The notes under the pieces were generated by a model. It saw only the letters and a list, made by a program, of their open reading frames with translations, searched no databases and had not been told where the DNA came from. The position numbers and the translations under genes are program-made. A stretch of 64,000 bases of DNA from Syntrophaceae bacterium UBA4810 (GTDB lineage: Bacteria; Desulfobacterota; Syntrophia; Syntrophales; Smithellaceae), in the NCBI GenBank assembly GCA_002402545.1, contig DHGA01000061.1, positions 1 to 64,000 of the forward strand, written 5' to 3'. Shown one piece after another: positions 17,155 to 25,864 of this stretch. Each line of letters opens with the position of its first letter. The stretch's first letter is position 1.

Positions 17155-17778
17155 CTAAATCCACTTAAGAATTCCCGCAAAAACAATCAGCATCAGGGCA
17201 TTGACGCCAAAGAACGTGCCAATAACTATCTTCTGCGTTTTGGGCTTCCAATCGTAGGAATACATGGAGACGACAAAGAAGGGAATGTACACGGTGATAA
17301 ACACGGGGATCGAGCCCCACCACGGATATACCCAGACGAAAGCGGGCGTTTTGGCCAGAAATATCTCAAAGATGGAGAAAAAGGCCGCGGCGCCCAGCGC
17401 GATAAAGAGACGGTTGTTGATGCCCAGTATTTTCTTTTTCGGTTTGGGATCGAGCAGCTTGCTGTAGACTAACCCTGCGGCGGCAAACATGATGCTGAGT
17501 TCCGCGCACACGCCTACCAGCAGCAAAAAACCCGTGCCGGTGGGAACAGTCCAGAGCGCGTGTCCGCTGAAATGCTGAATTAAAGCGTTGATAATTTCAT
17601 AAAACCAGTGAACCATATACAAAGACAGGCCCGCGGCGATGCCTTTGTAATTCTTTCGCGCGTACTCATCGAAGTAAATGTAGAAGAGAAACATCAAAAG
17701 CGGAATGATATACCACTGGAAATTCTCGCCGTTTCTGAGGATCGCCAGCGCCTGTGTTGTTGCTTCGGGATTGTTCAT
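17155..17778 (-). CDS. Integral membrane protein, unknown function
   Basis: A 207-residue protein with about six hydrophobic segments separated by short charged loops (for example YFDEYARKNYKG and KLLDPKPKKKILG). I do not recognise the family. Conserved-looking polar residues within membrane segments (MVHWFYEIINALIQHFSGH) could bind a cofactor or metal. Convergent with higBA. Confidence 0.7.
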   Translation of the reverse strand: MNNPEATTQALAILRNGENFQWYIIPLLMFLFYIYFDEYARKNYKGIAAGLSLYMVHWFYEIINALIQHFSGHALWTVPTGTGFLLLVGVCAELSIMFAAAGLVYSKLLDPKPKKKILGINNRLFIALGAAAFFSIFEIFLAKTPAFVWVYPWWGSIPVFITVYIPFFVVSMYSYDWKPKTQKIVIGTFFGVNALMLIVFAGILKWI

Positions 17779-18016
17779 AATTGTGCCCTCCCTTTTCTGG
17801 TTTATTTCCGCATAATGTACCGATCCGCAAAGGCGGCGTCAATCGGAATTTATATTCTGAAATTATTCCACTTTTTTATAAATTCTCCGGCTTCATTGTT
17901 TTGTGTTCTTTTTTTTTCTTAATGAAGGTATAATCCAAAAACCTGCCAAGCGGGTATATTAATCGTTGCACAGGCGCATAGCGACTCGCCTACGCCGCAA
18001 AGGGGATAGATTGCCA

Positions 18017-18721
18017 ATGAGAACGCTCATCAATCCTTTTGGAATCATTGCGCTGGGGTTGACTTCAATATTTATCGTCGTCCAGGGATGGTCACTTCCG
18101 GAATTCTGCTGGAGCATCTGGCTGGCCGGACTTGTTTACGCATGGGGCTGTATCCTGACAGCGCTTCTGCATATAGTTCTGACTGCCCGGTCGCAAAAAG
18201 CTTTCTACGAGCAAAAATGGCCATTTCTTCAGCGTCTTTCTCCGATGCCTTTCCTTATGTGCGTAACCGTTGCCGCCATATGTGCGGGATTTTTAGGTTT
18301 TCGCATATATACTTTTTTATTCGGTTTTTATGGCTTGTTTCTCTCTGTTTTTGCGGAAATGGAGCCTTTTTCTCTTTTCGGAAGAAATGGATTTATTAAC
18401 TCAGATTTTTTCACCCCTGTGGCATACCTCTTAAATCGCTTCTGGCCCATGGCAGCAGGTGTAGTTATTGCGAACTGGGACGATTTCTTGCGTCATAACC
18501 CGTGGAAGCGTATCGTGTTACCCTTTCAAAAAGAAATAGTACGTCTGCATATCATGATTCTTGCCTTGCCTTTTTTATCGCTTATCGCGTGGTTTATCTT
18601 CGGAGAGGCATACCAGCTAATAACCATTTTACTGCTCTTGGGACTTTTCTATCTTTTGCCCAAGAAGGCATTGATAAATCAATCGGCGAGGAAAAATGAA
18701 GTCGACAATCGCTCCCAATAG
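18017..18721 (+). CDS. Integral membrane protein, unknown function
   Basis: A 234-residue protein with about six or seven hydrophobic segments, rich in aromatic residues. The overall pattern resembles bacterial DUF6498-type membrane proteins, but I am not certain. ATG at 18017 follows AAAGGGG at 17999-18005; an upstream in-frame ATG would add only a basic stretch. A pseudogene remnant on the opposite strand abuts its 3' end. Gap 17779-18016 upstream contains nothing I can identify. Confidence 0.65.
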   Translation: MRTLINPFGIIALGLTSIFIVVQGWSLPEFCWSIWLAGLVYAWGCILTALLHIVLTARSQKAFYEQKWPFLQRLSPMPFLMCVTVAAICAGFLGFRIYTFLFGFYGLFLSVFAEMEPFSLFGRNGFINSDFFTPVAYLLNRFWPMAAGVVIANWDDFLRHNPWKRIVLPFQKEIVRLHIMILALPFLSLIAWFIFGEAYQLITILLLLGLFYLLPKKALINQSARKNEVDNRSQ

Positions 18722-18842
18722 AGAAGCCCTTGATCCGCTCCCTGCGCACGGGTTTCGGGATAACAACTATGTCGGACTGGAGCACCCACCGCAAAGCTAT
18801 CTGCGACGGTTTTTTGCCGTATGCCTTGCCTGGCGCGGCCAA
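18722..18842 (-). pseudogene. Remnant of an aldo/keto reductase gene (C-terminal fragment)
   Basis: On the minus strand, about 40 codons encode AYGKKPSQIALRWVLQ, then VVIPKPVRRERIKG, the conserved C-terminal helix and NADPH-binding IPK segment of aldo/keto reductases. The frame runs into the end of the neighbouring membrane-protein gene and no upstream part of the reductase is found. This is a gene fossil left by rearrangement. Confidence 0.6.
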
Positions 18843-18863
18843 GCGTTGAAAGTTAATCTTTCA

Positions 18864-18892
18864 TTGACACACAAAGCCGTCTGTCTTAATAT
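18864..18892 (+). promoter_or_regulatory. Copy A of a shared promoter/operator
   Basis: TTGACA (18864-18869), 17-base spacer CACAAAGCCGTCTGTCT, then TAATAT (18887-18892). The spacer and the flanking AATCTTTCA are shared with promoters at 22973 and 25785, which goes beyond what sigma-70 recognition needs. It now precedes a truncated hydrolase gene and a CrtC-like gene. Confidence 0.65.
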
Positions 18893-18944
18893 TACAACAG
18901 TGTAAAACACTTTTTTATTTCCGGCGCATAGGCAAAACCCATCT

Positions 18945-19118
18945 ATGGATAGTCCCACAGGCGAAATCAAAGGAGTGGAATACCGCGAGGAATTTGTTGC
19001 GGTTGATGATGCGGACGGAAAACCAGGCGGTACACAAGCAAAGCAAAAATCAATCGGCAATATCGCGAGGCACTGCATTGTTTGCATGAAAAGGAGGAAT
19101 CTCAAGCATGGCAACTGA
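18945..19118 (+). pseudogene. Truncated duplicate of the alpha/beta hydrolase 5' end
   Basis: The first 22 codons (from ATG at 18945) match codons starting at 23045 of the intact hydrolase gene almost base for base, with a couple of substitutions over about 65 bases, then similarity ends abruptly near 19010. The frame runs on to a stop at 19116-19118, overlapping the start of the next gene by 11 bases. The near-identity points to a recent partial duplication. Confidence 0.75.
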
Positions 19119-20130
19119 TTTGATCCGTTCCCGCCGGCAGGCAAACTGGACACGCTACCTTCCCGGCCAGAAAAAAGGTCACTATGAAAGTTTTTTTCAG
19201 CGCGCCAACCACCCGACGCGCCCTCTGGCCTTCTGGATCCGTTACACCATCTTCAGCCCTCATGAACGCCCCGCGGATGCCCTGGGCGAGCTCTGGGCTG
19301 TCTATTTCGACGGCGAGAATGGCCGCCATGTTACGGTCAAAAAAGAGGTGCCTTTTCAGCAGTGCTCTTTCAGCACGGAGGGATTTTCCGCCAAAATTGC
19401 CGATGCTTTTTTAGAAAACCGCAAACTAAAAGGCGAAGCGGCTTCCGGCGGCCGTCAGATTTCCTGGAATTTACAATTTGCAGGCCAGGAAAATCCTCTC
19501 TTCTTTCTGCCGCTTAACTTATACGAAACCGGTCTCCCCAAAGCCAAAAGCCTGGTGGGTTTGCCTCTGGCCGTTTACAACGGATTGCTCACCGTGGATG
19601 GCCGGGAAATCGCCATCACTGATTGGGTGGGCAGTCAAAATCATAACTGGGGAAGCAGGCACACAGACCAGTACGCCTGGGGACAGGTGGCGGGCTTTGA
19701 CGCTGACCCCGATAGTTTTCTGGAAGTGGCTACCGCGCGTATTAAAATCGGCCCCTTCTGGACGCCGTATATGACGCCGCTGGTGCTTTGCCATCAGGGG
19801 GAGGAGTTTGCCCTCAACGGCCTGACACAGATATTTCGCGCCCGGGGAATGTTTGATTACTTTACCTGGAAATTCCGATCGGAAACGGACTCTGTTTGCG
19901 TGGAGGGCACAATCACCGCGCCCAAGGAAGCTTTCGTCGGGCTCAACTACTACAACCCGCCGGGCGGCAGCAAGCACTGCCTGAATACAAAGATCGCTTC
20001 CTGCCAGATCAAATTCACGCGCAAGCTGCAAGGCAGGACCGATGATGTAGAAATTTTTTCCACAAAACACCGGGCTGCTTTTGAGATTTTAACCAACGAC
20101 CGGGATCACGGTATCGAGATCAGCGCCTAG
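19108..20130 (+). CDS. CrtC-like / tocopherol-cyclase-like lipocalin-fold protein
   Basis: A 340-residue soluble protein. The segment ITDWVGSQNHNWGSRHTDQY (about 173-192) followed by AWGQVAGFD matches the conserved NHNWG...H.D.YAWGQ pattern of carotenoid 1,2-hydratase-like and tocopherol-cyclase-like proteins, built from two lipocalin-like barrels. No carotenoid gene lies nearby, so the substrate is more likely another hydrophobic molecule, in keeping with the MaoC, AMP-ligase and SCP2 neighbours. Ribosome site AAGGAGG at 19091-19097 supports the ATG. Confidence 0.55.
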   Translation: MATDLIRSRRQANWTRYLPGQKKGHYESFFQRANHPTRPLAFWIRYTIFSPHERPADALGELWAVYFDGENGRHVTVKKEVPFQQCSFSTEGFSAKIADAFLENRKLKGEAASGGRQISWNLQFAGQENPLFFLPLNLYETGLPKAKSLVGLPLAVYNGLLTVDGREIAITDWVGSQNHNWGSRHTDQYAWGQVAGFDADPDSFLEVATARIKIGPFWTPYMTPLVLCHQGEEFALNGLTQIFRARGMFDYFTWKFRSETDSVCVEGTITAPKEAFVGLNYYNPPGGSKHCLNTKIASCQIKFTRKLQGRTDDVEIFSTKHRAAFEILTNDRDHGIEISA

Positions 20131-20203
20131 GGGTCAAAGTCAATCACTTACCGTCTAATCAGTCGTTCATCTGGATAGTGCTTTAAGAGCTATGTTTTAA
20201 TTA

Positions 20204-20232
20204 TTGACATATGGAATCCCCCTGCTACTATG
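20204..20232 (+). promoter_or_regulatory. Promoter of the MaoC-ligase operon
   Basis: TTGACA (20204-20209) and TACTAT/ACTATG (20226-20232) with a 16-17-base spacer. It lies inside the longest open frame, which argues that translation starts at the ATG at 20262 rather than at 20211. Confidence 0.5.
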
Positions 20233-20261
20233 TCATGGTCAATGACGAAAAGGGGCACTCG

Positions 20262-21137
20262 ATGCATCTTGATTCTTCCTTCGTCGGCACAACTCTGCGC
20301 GAATATAAAACTACAGTCCACTGGCGGCATACGATGAACTATGCCGCCGCGGTGAACGATCCCAATGAAGCGTATTTTAACGATGAAAGGCCGGAGGGAA
20401 TTAGCGCCCACCCGATGAATTGCGCCGCTTTAACCTGGCCCATAACCGAACGGATACAGGATTTTATCGAATCAGAGGATTTCCCAAAGGAGCTGCTTGC
20501 AAGGCAGGTGCATTTCACCGAGCATCTGGAATTCCATCGGCAGGTCGTGCCGGGGGATGAATTGCTGATACAGGGACGCATCGCGGCAATTGAGCCCCAC
20601 CGCGCCGGTACCCACGTAATAATACGTTTTGACGCGACAGACAGAGAGGAGCAGCCCGTGTTTACCGAGCACATCGGCGGCCTCATGCGGGGAATCGAAT
20701 GCAGGGGTGATGCCCGTGGAATGGATGATGTTCCCATGGTACCTAAATCTTCATCCGCCGACGTGCAATGGGAATCGGCCATCCCTATCGATAAAATGGC
20801 TTCTTTTATATATGACGGATGCACAAATATTTTTTTTCCAATACATACCTCCAGAAAATTCGCGCGTCAGGTCGGTCTGCCGGATATCATCCTGCAGGGA
20901 ACCGCGACCCTTGCCTTTGCCGTGAGAGAACTCATCAACAGGGAGGCCGGTGGAGATCCCGCGCGCGTTTCAAAGATATACTGCAAGTTTACCGGAATGG
21001 TTATGCCCGCATCTAATATCAGGGTACAGCAGACCGGCAAACTGAACACAGGCGCGGGTATAGATATTTTTTTTGTCGTACTGAACAGCGAAGGACAGAA
21101 AGCCTTAAATAACGGCTACATACAGATAACATCATAA
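20262..21137 (+). CDS. MaoC-like double hot-dog protein
   Basis: A 291-residue protein with two hot-dog domains. The N half has TVHWRHTMNYAAAVNDPNEAYF and the DELLIQGRI strand typical of MaoC/FAS1-type dehydratase domains; the C half has FARQVGLPDIILQGTATLAFAV, the HGM/ILQG-type signature with its central helix. It likely hydrates or dehydrates an acyl-CoA-like thioester, or is a degenerate carrier. Chosen start has AAAAGGGG upstream and lies after a predicted promoter. It is followed by an AMP-ligase 12 bases downstream, so the pair probably works on the same acyl chain. Confidence 0.65.
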   Translation: MHLDSSFVGTTLREYKTTVHWRHTMNYAAAVNDPNEAYFNDERPEGISAHPMNCAALTWPITERIQDFIESEDFPKELLARQVHFTEHLEFHRQVVPGDELLIQGRIAAIEPHRAGTHVIIRFDATDREEQPVFTEHIGGLMRGIECRGDARGMDDVPMVPKSSSADVQWESAIPIDKMASFIYDGCTNIFFPIHTSRKFARQVGLPDIILQGTATLAFAVRELINREAGGDPARVSKIYCKFTGMVMPASNIRVQQTGKLNTGAGIDIFFVVLNSEGQKALNNGYIQITS

Positions 21138-21149
21138 ATGGAGGGTCAC

Positions 21150-22850
21150 ATGACAAACAGCATTGAAGAACTGAACCTGCCCCTGGTAAATTCCTATGTT
21201 GAATACTGGGCAAAAAAAACTCCCGACGCTATCGCGATGATTCAGCATGAGGATGACAGAGCCTTTTCGTATAAAAAGTTTGCATCCCTGATCGACTTCT
21301 TCGCGTTGAGGCTCCTGGACATGGGCATTAAAAAGGGCGACACCATAGCCACGCTGCTCGTGCTTCTTCCCGAGCATATCATGCTGATGTACGCGTGTTT
21401 CAAAATCGGCGCCATCATCGCACCCCTTGACGTGCGCCTTCAGGATGATGAAGTCGTGCGGGATATCGATAAGATTAAGGCGAAGGCCTTTTTCTTTCTC
21501 GGTAATACGCCGGTAAGGGACTTTCGCACGGCAGGAAAAGCAGTTAAAGAAAAGTGCCCCTACGTCGAGCATCTCATTCAATTCACACCTGATCCGCAAC
21601 CGGGCGACCTCATCGCAGGCGCTACCGGCATCACGGGAATGATGGATAAAAAACGGCTGATCTGGCTGAAAATTAAAGATGTCATATCGGGCAATCTGAA
21701 AAAAGTTTACGCGAATATCGATAAGAGAACCCCCGCGCTTATTATCTATACCACAGGGACTACGGGCGAACCTAAGCCCGCGCTCCTCTGCCATGAAAAT
21801 ATCATCGTGCAGAACAGAATTCTTTCACGGGGGATAAACGTTGATAGTATTAAAATACTGGTGAACCTGCCGCCGAGCCACGTGGGGTGCGTCACTGAAA
21901 CTTTTATGACCACAATATTTCTGGGTGGCACCGCGGTTCTGCTCAGAATATTTGATGTCGCCATGAGCCTTGAGGCGATACAGAAGCACAAGATCAATGC
22001 GATAGGTCAGATCCCCACTCAGTTCAGGATGATGTGGGCGCATCCTGATTACAAAAAATTCGATCTCAGCAGTCTGAAGGCCGCGGCCTACGCGGGATCC
22101 GCAGTTGATGTTGAATTTCTAAAAAAATTATCCACAATGGCCCCGAATATCGGTACGGGCATCGGCATGACTGAAAACGCGGGCTTCGCTACATTCACTC
22201 CCGCCGGTATAAGCGTCGAGGAGATGGCCGGTCAGGTGGGGCGCGCTTTCCCGGACCTCGCACAGGTGTCGATCAGAAAACCGATGAACGCCAACGGGAC
22301 AGCCGGCAATGAATTGGCAGACGGCGAGATCGGCGAGATATGTTATCATCCCCCGATAGTCTTTCTCGGTTACTACGGCCAGCCGGAGGCCACTGCAAAG
22401 GCGATATCTAAAGAGGGAATTCTTTATACCGGTGATATAGGATGCTTCAAGGACCTGGGCACATACCGGGCTCTGTATCTCGCGGGAAGAGAAAAATTCA
22501 TGATCAAGCAGAAGGGCTTCAAGGTATTTCCTGGTGAGGTCGAAGACCATATTTCGAAACTGGATAAGGTCGATGTAGTCGAGGTAATCGGTATGCCGCA
22601 TTCAATATTCGATGACGGTATTTTCGCCTTCGTAAAACCGAAACCGGGAGAAGAGCTCACCGCTCAGGCTGTGATGGAACACTGCAAAGAGATCGCGTCA
22701 TACAAACGTCCGCAGCACGTAGAAATATGGCCGGCTGATAAACTTTTCCCATTGACCAGAAGCACCAAGGTTGACAAACTCGCCCTGAAGAAACTCGCGG
22801 CACCGATAATAGAATCGCTCAGAAAAGGGGGCGGATGGGACGCGTCATAA
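21150..22850 (+). CDS. AMP-dependent acyl-CoA synthetase / ligase
   Basis: A 566-residue adenylate-forming enzyme. Motifs are in order: IIYTTGTTGEPKPAL (P-loop, A3), TGIGMTENAGFATF (A5), GILYTGDIGCF (A7) and the hinge and C-terminal lobe with GREKFMIKQKGFKVFPGEVE (A8) and RSTKVDKLALKK, holding the catalytic Lys (A10). It activates a carboxylic acid as acyl-AMP and then as a CoA thioester. ATG at 21150 follows GGAGGG. Likely partner of the MaoC-like gene; acid unknown. Confidence 0.88.
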   Translation: MTNSIEELNLPLVNSYVEYWAKKTPDAIAMIQHEDDRAFSYKKFASLIDFFALRLLDMGIKKGDTIATLLVLLPEHIMLMYACFKIGAIIAPLDVRLQDDEVVRDIDKIKAKAFFFLGNTPVRDFRTAGKAVKEKCPYVEHLIQFTPDPQPGDLIAGATGITGMMDKKRLIWLKIKDVISGNLKKVYANIDKRTPALIIYTTGTTGEPKPALLCHENIIVQNRILSRGINVDSIKILVNLPPSHVGCVTETFMTTIFLGGTAVLLRIFDVAMSLEAIQKHKINAIGQIPTQFRMMWAHPDYKKFDLSSLKAAAYAGSAVDVEFLKKLSTMAPNIGTGIGMTENAGFATFTPAGISVEEMAGQVGRAFPDLAQVSIRKPMNANGTAGNELADGEIGEICYHPPIVFLGYYGQPEATAKAISKEGILYTGDIGCFKDLGTYRALYLAGREKFMIKQKGFKVFPGEVEDHISKLDKVDVVEVIGMPHSIFDDGIFAFVKPKPGEELTAQAVMEHCKEIASYKRPQHVEIWPADKLFPLTRSTKVDKLALKKLAAPIIESLRKGGGWDAS

Positions 22851-22916
22851 AAGACCATCGCCGTAAAACAAAGGATTGAAGAGGGCAATTCGGAGGATAT
22901 AAAACTTAATTATCTT

Positions 22917-22942
22917 CAGGGACATCAGGGCTGTTGTCCCTG
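22917..22942 (+). terminator. Hairpin after AMP-ligase gene
   Basis: CAGGGACA and TGTCCCTG form a perfect 8-bp stem with a 10-base loop, 67 bases after the stop. No T run follows, so this may only be an mRNA 3' stabilising hairpin. Confidence 0.4.
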
Positions 22943-22972
22943 ATTAGTCCACAGACAGGACTCAATCTTTTA

Positions 22973-23001
22973 TTGACACACAAAGCCGACTGTCTTAAAT
23001 T
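22973..23001 (+). promoter_or_regulatory. Copy B of a shared promoter/operator
   Basis: TTGACA (22973-22978), 17-base spacer differing at one position from copy A (CACAAAGCCGACTGTCT), then TAAATT (22996-23001). It serves the alpha/beta hydrolase gene. Confidence 0.7.
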
Positions 23002-23017
23002 CGCCTATTAGAAAGCC

Positions 23018-23908
23018 ATGTCGTATCAGAAGTTAGAGGCAGTTATGGATAGTCCCTCAGGCGAAATCAAAGGAGTGGAATACCGCGAGGAATTTGTTGC
23101 GGTTGATGACGCCGTGCGGCTCAAGGTAATGGTTTTTAAACAGACTGCCGCGCAGGGCAAAGCGCCTGTTCTTTTTGTATCGGGCTGGGTTTCCGCATTT
23201 TCCGGCTGGGCTTCTTTTATCCGGGCGCTGGCCGGCGAGCGCGATGTTTATTATCTGGAGACAAGAGAAAAGTCCTCGGCGCTAATTGACGAAAAAGCTC
23301 CTTTAACCGATGACGACTTCAGTATATTTCAAATCGCAAAAGACATCATTAAGGTCTGTGAACACTTCAAGATAAACAATCCGCAAACGCTGGCCTGCGG
23401 CAGTTCGCTGGGCGCGACATCGCTTTTGGAAGCGCTCAAAAATGGCAAGCTCAAAGTCGGTGGCGCGTTTCTGGTAGGGCCCAATAGTGAATTCACCGCG
23501 TCACGCTTTCTTTTGTGGATTTTATATTTGCACGTCAGCTTCTACAAGCCCTTCACCTACTTTTTGGTTTGGTATTTGCGCCACTTTCGCGTGGATGCCA
23601 AAACGGAGCCCGAGCAGTTAAAGCGCTATAAAGCAATGCTCAATGATGTTGAACCAAAGCGGCTGAAACACTCCGCGCGATCGGTCATTTTGGGAAAATA
23701 CCGGGTGTGGAACGATTTGGAAACAATAAAAATCCCTGTTGCTGTTGCCTACGCGCCTACCGACAAACTGCATAATCTGAATAACCTTTTATTAATCGCC
23801 CGGCGTCTTCCTTTCGGAAAGTTGAACCCCTGCCCGACAAATCTCTATATGCACTCAGAGCAACTGCTTGATGATATCAACGCCTTTGAGCGGGAAATCC
23901 GGTATTGA
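23018..23908 (+). CDS. Alpha/beta hydrolase
   Basis: A 296-residue alpha/beta hydrolase-fold protein. The nucleophile elbow is CGSSLGAT (G-x-S-x-G, about residues 126-133). The oxyanion region is VLFVSGWVSAFSGW, and the final His region is probably NLYMHSEQLLDD. An in-frame ATG at 23045 preceded by AGAGG is a plausible alternative start, because the duplicated fragment at 18945 begins exactly there. Single gene behind shared promoter copy B. Likely esterase, lipase or thioesterase; substrate unknown. Confidence 0.8.
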   Translation: MSYQKLEAVMDSPSGEIKGVEYREEFVAVDDAVRLKVMVFKQTAAQGKAPVLFVSGWVSAFSGWASFIRALAGERDVYYLETREKSSALIDEKAPLTDDDFSIFQIAKDIIKVCEHFKINNPQTLACGSSLGATSLLEALKNGKLKVGGAFLVGPNSEFTASRFLLWILYLHVSFYKPFTYFLVWYLRHFRVDAKTEPEQLKRYKAMLNDVEPKRLKHSARSVILGKYRVWNDLETIKIPVAVAYAPTDKLHNLNNLLLIARRLPFGKLNPCPTNLYMHSEQLLDDINAFEREIRY

Positions 23909-23957
23909 ACCCGCACGCATCCTCTCTTCTGCGCGATAGGCGTCTGCAAAAAACAGC

Positions 23958-25181
23958 TTATGTAATTTCTTCGATACCAAGCGGATACTTAGACATAACT
24001 TCACAGCCGTCTTTAACAATAACAATATCATTTTCGTAGCGAAAACCGATATTCTCTTCCGGCGCGGCATACTGCATAGCGCAGACAACCACTTCATTTT
24101 CCTGATAGACATGGTCCTGGTCTGTCCAATAGGGCAGATCAGGATTGACCACCGCGCCAATGCGCCACTCGTCGCCGAAAAGGCCGATGCCGTGCTCGCA
24201 CGCTGGCTGAATAAAGTCGCCGCAGCCGCGCGACTCGGCGTAGTCCATCATAATCGCGGCAAGCGTTCCGGGAGTGGTGCCGGCCCGGTAATTATCAAGC
24301 ACTTTCTGAATAATCGCGACAAAATTATCCGCGTGCCATCGCTGACGCTTTGTTGCCGGCCCGATCAGATAATTGTGCGAATGATCTCCCAGCGCGAGTT
24401 TAAACATCGCGTGAAAATCCAGCATCAGCGGCTCGCCCGCTTTTATTTCTTTCGTGGTCGGAGGAGTACACGCCCCCAGTCCCGTGCGGTAGCCGCTGGA
24501 AATCTCGTTCAGTCCCGCAAAATTCCACTCCGACACGCTTCCCGCTTTGCGCATCGCCAGCGCGGCAATCCCGGCAATGACTGTTTCCGTCATTCCTTTG
24601 TAGCCGCCGTTTTCCAGCGCCGCACGCGCCGCTTTATGGCCTTCATCAACAATAAGCGATGCGGTGCGAAAACGCTCAATTGTTCCTTTGTCTTTTATTA
24701 AAGAAAGGGCGTCAATAATGTCATGGGCGTTTACCCATTCAAAACCGGGCAGAGCGTCTTTAAAATGAGTGTATTCCCAATGCGTTAGATTTCCCTCGGC
24801 TGTATATGCGGAAATGCCATCTTCATAGCCGAGGCGCCCTTTATTGATTCCTATCTCATCTTTTATATAATCAGTGATGGCGGAGACCTGATCCATGCCG
24901 CCCATTGGTCCGTAGGCGCGAACATGATCACCGTCCAGCCAGGTCTCGTCTCCTATCCGCAACGCGTCCACGACAAAAGTAAAATAGGTCGGCTGTCCTT
25001 CGGGCGGAATAATGATATAACTTCTCCACGGGCAAAACGTATCCATGACAAAGCTCATGGTGCGAATGCGCGAACCTAGATACACGTCAATGCCGCGCTT
25101 GTGCATTTCGGCCTGTATCGCCTTAACACGTCCGGGATTATCGATGTAATATTTGTCTTTCGGATCAAGTTTTCTGGGCAT
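23958..25181 (-). CDS. M24-family (creatinase/Xaa-Pro peptidase-like) metallohydrolase
   Basis: A 407-residue protein with an N-terminal creatinase-like domain (about 1-165) and a C-terminal pita-bread M24 domain. Possible metal ligands are in MLDFHAMFKLALGDHSHNYL (Asp...Asp), HGIGLFGDEW (His) and YQENEVVVCAMQY (Glu). Related enzymes are proline dipeptidases, creatinases or dimethylsulfoniopropionate lyases (DddP), so the substrate is open. Followed upstream by an SCP2 gene 12 bases away, transcribed first. Confidence 0.82.
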   Translation of the reverse strand: MPRKLDPKDKYYIDNPGRVKAIQAEMHKRGIDVYLGSRIRTMSFVMDTFCPWRSYIIIPPEGQPTYFTFVVDALRIGDETWLDGDHVRAYGPMGGMDQVSAITDYIKDEIGINKGRLGYEDGISAYTAEGNLTHWEYTHFKDALPGFEWVNAHDIIDALSLIKDKGTIERFRTASLIVDEGHKAARAALENGGYKGMTETVIAGIAALAMRKAGSVSEWNFAGLNEISSGYRTGLGACTPPTTKEIKAGEPLMLDFHAMFKLALGDHSHNYLIGPATKRQRWHADNFVAIIQKVLDNYRAGTTPGTLAAIMMDYAESRGCGDFIQPACEHGIGLFGDEWRIGAVVNPDLPYWTDQDHVYQENEVVVCAMQYAAPEENIGFRYENDIVIVKDGCEVMSKYPLGIEEIT

Positions 25182-25193
25182 ATTTAGTCTCCC

Positions 25194-25595
25194 TTAATAA
25201 TTGGTTGGTATTTTTGCTAAAACTTTATTCAGGCGGTCGGAAACCGCCGCGAGTTTGAGCGCTTTGGCCAGGTTGCCTTTGAGCTTGAGCTTCCCCGTCA
25301 TCAGCGCTTTCTGCGCGCCCAGCTCCGCGCGGGAAATTTTGGCAAATGTTTCGTAATTGCCGGTGATGAGAAATTCCGCCTTGGGCGGCTCGCCCGTGCC
25401 TGTTTCCACGCGGGTTACTTTCCCTTCTTTGCATTCGACAAATAAAAACATTTCCGCGCCGCTGGGACAGTTTTTATAAATGTTGGACATAGACGTGGTT
25501 ACATTGTTCATTTTTTCCGGTGTGAGTTCTGACTGAAGCCTATTGAGCGCTTCATCACGCCATGCCGGGCTCAGGTACGCGTGTTGTTCGGACAT
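25194..25595 (-). CDS. SCP2 sterol-carrier-like lipid-binding protein
   Basis: A 133-residue SCP2-fold protein. The pattern of amphipathic helix and strands ending in GKLKLKGNLAKALKLAAVSDRLNKVL is the family's C-terminal signature. SCP2 proteins bind acyl-CoA or other lipids in a hydrophobic tunnel. First gene of a two-gene unit with the M24 peptidase; ribosome site AGGAGG lies just upstream of the ATG. Confidence 0.85.
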   Translation of the reverse strand: MSEQHAYLSPAWRDEALNRLQSELTPEKMNNVTTSMSNIYKNCPSGAEMFLFVECKEGKVTRVETGTGEPPKAEFLITGNYETFAKISRAELGAQKALMTGKLKLKGNLAKALKLAAVSDRLNKVLAKIPTNY

Positions 25596-25784
25596 GTTAT
25601 TTTCCTCCTGGCTGATAAGTTATCATATTTTTATGCCGCAAGCATAGGTTAATGCTTCGCGATATGTCAATGAATTTATATCCTTATTGCTGAATACCTG
25701 ATTTAGCAGCTAATATTCAGATTTATTTACGATAAGCAGCGCAATGAGGAGATATTGAACTAAAATATTGGTGGCAATCTTTCA

Positions 25785-25813
25785 TTGACTCTCAAAACCG
25801 TGTGTCTTAAAAT
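25785..25813 (+). promoter_or_regulatory. Copy C of a shared promoter/operator
   Basis: TTGACT (25785-25790), 17-base spacer (CTCAAAACCGTGTGTCT) similar to copies A and B, then TAAAAT (25808-25813). It lies about 50 bases before the aminotransferase operon. Confidence 0.65.
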
Positions 25814-25864
25814 CAGCTTGTTGAAAAAGGTCCATGGAAAAATGAACGGAAAGCGTAAAAACCC

